A DNA stretch of 8,443 nt, from assembly GCA_016207585.1 (NCBI GenBank), contig JACQPI010000086.1, positions 1 through 8,443 on the forward strand, in the 5' to 3' direction. Positions 6,447-8,443 of the stretch are shown here, in pieces. Source of the stretch: Elusimicrobiota bacterium (GTDB lineage: Bacteria; Elusimicrobiota; Elusimicrobia; UBA1565; JACRDR01). Numbering within the stretch: position 1 is the first letter of the stretch; every line of letters starts with the position of its first letter. The notes under the pieces are model-generated. The model was not told the DNA's origin. It ran no database searches and saw nothing but the letters and a program-made list of their open reading frames with translations. The position numbers were made by a program, and so were the translations under genes.

Positions 6447-6737
6447 ATGACCGCGCTGCTGCACGAAGAATCGCGGCCCCAGACCGGCACGCTCGACAGC
6501 CGGGGGTCGGCTTTCGCCTGGAAGGTCGTGCTCATCAACTGCGACTGCCATTCCTTCGACGAGGTGGAGCGCCAGCTGATGAAGGCGGTCCGCTGCACCC
6601 TTTCCATGGCCCGCAAGTATTCCTGGGAGGTGCACCACCGCGGGGCCGCGGTCGTGTATCAAGGACACTTGGAACGCTGCGAGGCGGTCGCGATGGTGCT
6701 CGAAGACGCCAATCTCGTCGTCCAACTCGCCCAGTAG
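6447..6737 (+). CDS. clpS: ClpS-like N-degron adaptor protein for the Clp protease
   Basis: Predicted 96-residue cytoplasmic protein matching the ClpS core. ClpS delivers proteins with destabilising N-terminal residues to ClpA/ClpC-type unfoldases. A polar N-terminal extension (1-22) precedes AWKVVLINCDCHSF (24-37), aligned by eye to the family's YKVxLxNDDxTPM. Next come a helix, EVHHRGAAVVY (61-71) carrying His-63 equivalent to the conserved VH of ClpS, and a final helix ending at LAQ. Asn-31, Asp-33 and His-63 of the N-terminal-amine pocket are kept. The middle acidic residue of NDD is Cys-32, and the gate Met (E. coli Met-40) is Phe-37. The C-terminus lacks the usual HPLxCTxE tail, so it may be a divergent paralogue rather than the canonical adaptor. 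No clpA lies beside it in this window. The aldo/keto reductase starts 13 bases downstream and may share its transcript. Confidence 0.82.
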   Translation: MTALLHEESRPQTGTLDSRGSAFAWKVVLINCDCHSFDEVERQLMKAVRCTLSMARKYSWEVHHRGAAVVYQGHLERCEAVAMVLEDANLVVQLAQ

Positions 6738-6750
6738 GGATCTCTCCCGC

Positions 6751-7827
6751 ATGCCTCGCGCGAAAATCCGGCCGCCGACTGCACGATGCGGCGCCGGCGC
6801 GCCGACTTCCCATCCGCGCCGGACGCGAACCCAGCAGCCTCGCGGCGTGCGCGTGCGGACCCTCGGCCGCAGCGGCCTGTCCGTATCCGAGATAGGCTTC
6901 GGGGCCTGGGGCATCGGCAAATCGATGTGGGGGACGACCGATGACGCCCAATCCCGCAAAGCCCTCCTGGCGGCCTTGGACCTGGGGATAAATTTTTTCG
7001 ACACCGCCTACGTCTACGGCCACGGGCACAGCGAGACGCTCATCGCGCAGGCTTTCCGTAACTCGGGGCTCCGGGCCCAAGTCGCGACCAAGATTCCTCC
7101 CAAGAACATGGAGTGGCCGGCGCACCCGCGCACGCTGCTGTCCTCGGCGTTTCCGCCGGATTGGGTTCGTTCCTGCACCGAGACCTCTCTGCGCAACCTG
7201 CGGCTGGACTGCGTCGATGTGCAGCAGTTGCACGTCTGGACGGACGCGTGGCTCAAGGACAAGGCGTGGCCCGAGACGCTCGCCGCCCTTCAGGCGCTTC
7301 GCCGGGAAGGCAAGGTCCGCTTCATCGGCGTCTCGGTCAACTCCGACGACCCCGATTCGGCGCTGGAAATAGTCCGCTCCGGGGAGATCGACGCCGTGCA
7401 GGTGATCCTGAACCTGTTCGAGCAGCGGCCGCTGGAGCGCCTTCTGCCGCTGTGCCGGGAGAAGAACGTGGGCGTCGTCGCGCGCTGCCCGTTCGACGAG
7501 GGGGGATTGACGGGAACGCTCACGCCGCGCACGCGCTTCGAGCCCCAGGATTTCCGCAGCTTCTACTTCGGGGGAAGCCGCCTCATGCAGACCTACCAGC
7601 GCGCCAAGGAGATCGAAAAGACCCTGGCCAAGACCCGCACGCCGGACTTGGCGCAGGCGGCGTTGAAATTTTGCCTCAGCTTTCCCGCCGTGTCGACCGT
7701 CATCCCCGGAATGCGCACCCGGGCGCACGTTCGAGACAACGCCCGCGCGGCCGACGGCAAATATTTCGACGCGCGCGCCCTGGGGCAGCTCAAGGCGCAC
7801 GCCTGGACGCGCAATTTCTACAGCTGA
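6751..7827 (+). CDS. Aldo/keto reductase family oxidoreductase
   Basis: Predicted 358-residue cytoplasmic NAD(P)H-dependent oxidoreductase that interconverts carbonyls and alcohols; the substrate is not deducible. The conserved domain starts at VRTLGRSGLSVSEIGFGAW. The catalytic tetrad is visible: Asp-84 and Tyr-89 in FDTAYVYGHGHSE, Lys-114 in VATKIPP, and His-161 in LQQLHVW. GKVRFIGVS (187-195) and VIPGMRTRAHVRDN (317-330, cofactor phosphate region) are also typical. The segment between Lys-114 and His-161 is longer than usual and includes a Pro/Trp-rich PPKNMEWPAHPR. Residues 1-32 are Arg/Pro/Ala-rich and outside the domain. GTG codons at 6847 and 6853 would start exactly at it and may be the true start, since only a weak AGGGA (6736-6740) precedes the ATG at 6751. 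It ends 3 bases from the convergent rocD stop. Confidence 0.9.
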   Translation: MPRAKIRPPTARCGAGAPTSHPRRTRTQQPRGVRVRTLGRSGLSVSEIGFGAWGIGKSMWGTTDDAQSRKALLAALDLGINFFDTAYVYGHGHSETLIAQAFRNSGLRAQVATKIPPKNMEWPAHPRTLLSSAFPPDWVRSCTETSLRNLRLDCVDVQQLHVWTDAWLKDKAWPETLAALQALRREGKVRFIGVSVNSDDPDSALEIVRSGEIDAVQVILNLFEQRPLERLLPLCREKNVGVVARCPFDEGGLTGTLTPRTRFEPQDFRSFYFGGSRLMQTYQRAKEIEKTLAKTRTPDLAQAALKFCLSFPAVSTVIPGMRTRAHVRDNARAADGKYFDARALGQLKAHAWTRNFYS

Positions 7828-7830
7828 TTC

Positions 7831-8443
7831 TCAGAGCTCCGCCAGGGCGGCCTTGAGGGCGACCAGCGCCTCGTCGATCTCCCCGCGGGAGATGACGAGC
7901 GGCGGCGCCAAGCGGACCGTCGTCTCGTGGGTATCCTTGGCCAAGAGGCCGTGACGCGCTAAAATCTCGCACAGTGCGCGGGCCGACGGCTCCGCGAACT
8001 CCAACGCGATCAAGAGCCCGCGGCCTCGAACTTCCTTAAGCTTGGGGTGCCGCAGGGTCTTTACCCGTCCCAGGAAATACTCGCCCAGTTCCGCCGCGCG
8101 CGCGGGGAGATTTTCCTCCTCTATAACGTCCAAAGCCGCCATCGCGACGGCGCAGGCCAGGGGGTTGCCCCCGTAGGTGCTGCCGTGCGTTCCCGGCTCG
8201 AAAAGCCCCAGGACATCTTGGCCGGACGTCACGGCGGACACGGGGTAGAGGCCGCCCGAAAGCGCCTTGCCCAGGATGAAGACATCGGGTTGAACTCCCT
8301 CATGGTCGGCGCAAAACATCTTCCCCGTCCGGCCCAGCCCGGTTTGGATTTCATCCAGACACAGTAAAACGTCGCGCCGCGAGCAGATATCCCGGACCTG
8401 CCGCAGGTACCTCTCGGGAGGGATGCGCACGCCGGCCTCGCCC
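7831..8443 (-). CDS. rocD: Ornithine aminotransferase, C-terminal portion (partial)
   Basis: The last 203 codons of a class-III, PLP-dependent aminotransferase are visible; the N-terminus lies beyond the right edge. Ornithine aminotransferase converts L-ornithine and 2-oxoglutarate to glutamate-5-semialdehyde and glutamate, linking arginine and proline metabolism in the cytoplasm. Motifs, numbered from the first visible residue, are GEAGVRIPPE (1-10), DEIQTGLGRTG with Asp-30 and Gln-33 for the cofactor ring, GKALSGG with the PLP-binding Lys-59 (codon 8266-8268), HGSTYGGNPLACAVA with Thr-89, GLLAKDTHE and RLAPPLVI. The Asp-to-Lys (29), Asp-to-Gln (3) and Lys-to-Thr (30) spacings equal those of human OAT as I recall its numbering. 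LAKxTH and HGSTYGGNPLA favour ornithine aminotransferase over acetylornithine or GABA aminotransferases. No intact terminator is visible after the stop. Confidence 0.92.
   Translation of the reverse strand, partial: GEAGVRIPPERYLRQVRDICSRRDVLLCLDEIQTGLGRTGKMFCADHEGVQPDVFILGKALSGGLYPVSAVTSGQDVLGLFEPGTHGSTYGGNPLACAVAMAALDVIEEENLPARAAELGEYFLGRVKTLRHPKLKEVRGRGLLIALEFAEPSARALCEILARHGLLAKDTHETTVRLAPPLVISRGEIDEALVALKAALAEL

Noticed and set aside
6737..6748. GGGATCTCTCCC hairpin after the clpS-like stop
   Set aside because: Only a 4-base stem with no T-run, so it is too weak to call a terminator.
6535..7800. Minus-strand open frame (421 codons) opposite the clpS-like gene and the aldo/keto reductase
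   Set aside because: Arg/Gly/Ala-rich translation without motifs. The plus strand carries the reductase catalytic tetrad and the ClpS core.
7822..7838. Inverted repeat AGCTGA-TTC-TCAGAGCT spanning both convergent stop codons
   Set aside because: The stem is short and bulged with no T-tract on either strand, and it may be coincidental.
1..8443. CRISPR arrays, tRNA/rRNA genes, insertion sequences, phage or defence operons
   Set aside because: No repeat-spacer pattern, cloverleaf-like sequence, transposase motif or terminal inverted repeats were seen. The genes are ordinary enzymes and exported proteins.

Overview
The window is GC-rich (by eye about 60-65%), densely packed bacterial chromosomal DNA. 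It reads as ordinary housekeeping and accessory genes. I see no phage, transposon, CRISPR array, tRNA or rRNA. The source is probably a Gram-negative (diderm) bacterium: the first complete gene encodes an exported protein with an outer-membrane-barrel-like C-terminus ending in aromatic residues, and two further products carry signal peptides. I cannot name the phylum. Classical Shine-Dalgarno sequences are mostly absent, and AT-rich -10-like hexamers often lie just upstream of start codons, standing out against the GC-rich background.

Layout, left to right. Bases 1-111 are the last 36 codons of an unrecognised gene, closed by a strong intrinsic terminator (140-184). The right arm of that terminator contains the GTG start of the next gene (173-2284), a DUF4105/Lnb-type periplasmic protein with a putative Cys/His active site. 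An intergenic gap of about 115 bases with a -10-like element leads to an exported M28 zinc aminopeptidase (2401-3705). Ten bases later comes polX (3716-5470), a PolX-family DNA polymerase with a PHP nuclease domain.

The stretch between polX and the next gene is the least ordinary part. On the minus strand it holds a 54-codon ORF for a single-pass membrane protein (5403-5567). This ORF has a well-formed promoter and overlaps the 3' end of polX. The promoter overlaps, and diverges from, the likely promoter of an exported S9-like alpha/beta hydrolase (5607-6413). The hydrolase has Gly where the nucleophile should be. A perfect TATAAT precedes a small ClpS-like adaptor (6447-6737) with an altered N-degron-binding signature. 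An aldo/keto reductase follows (6751-7827). It meets, tail to tail with a 3-base gap, the C-terminal two-thirds or so of a probable ornithine aminotransferase, rocD, on the minus strand (7831-8443, running off the right edge).

There is no obvious single pathway. M28 and polX may be co-transcribed, and clpS and the reductase may be. Otherwise the genes look independently transcribed. The best leads are the small membrane ORF with its overlapping divergent promoters, the nucleophile-less hydrolase, the variant ClpS, and the terminator fused to a gene start. None amounts to a demonstrated new system.
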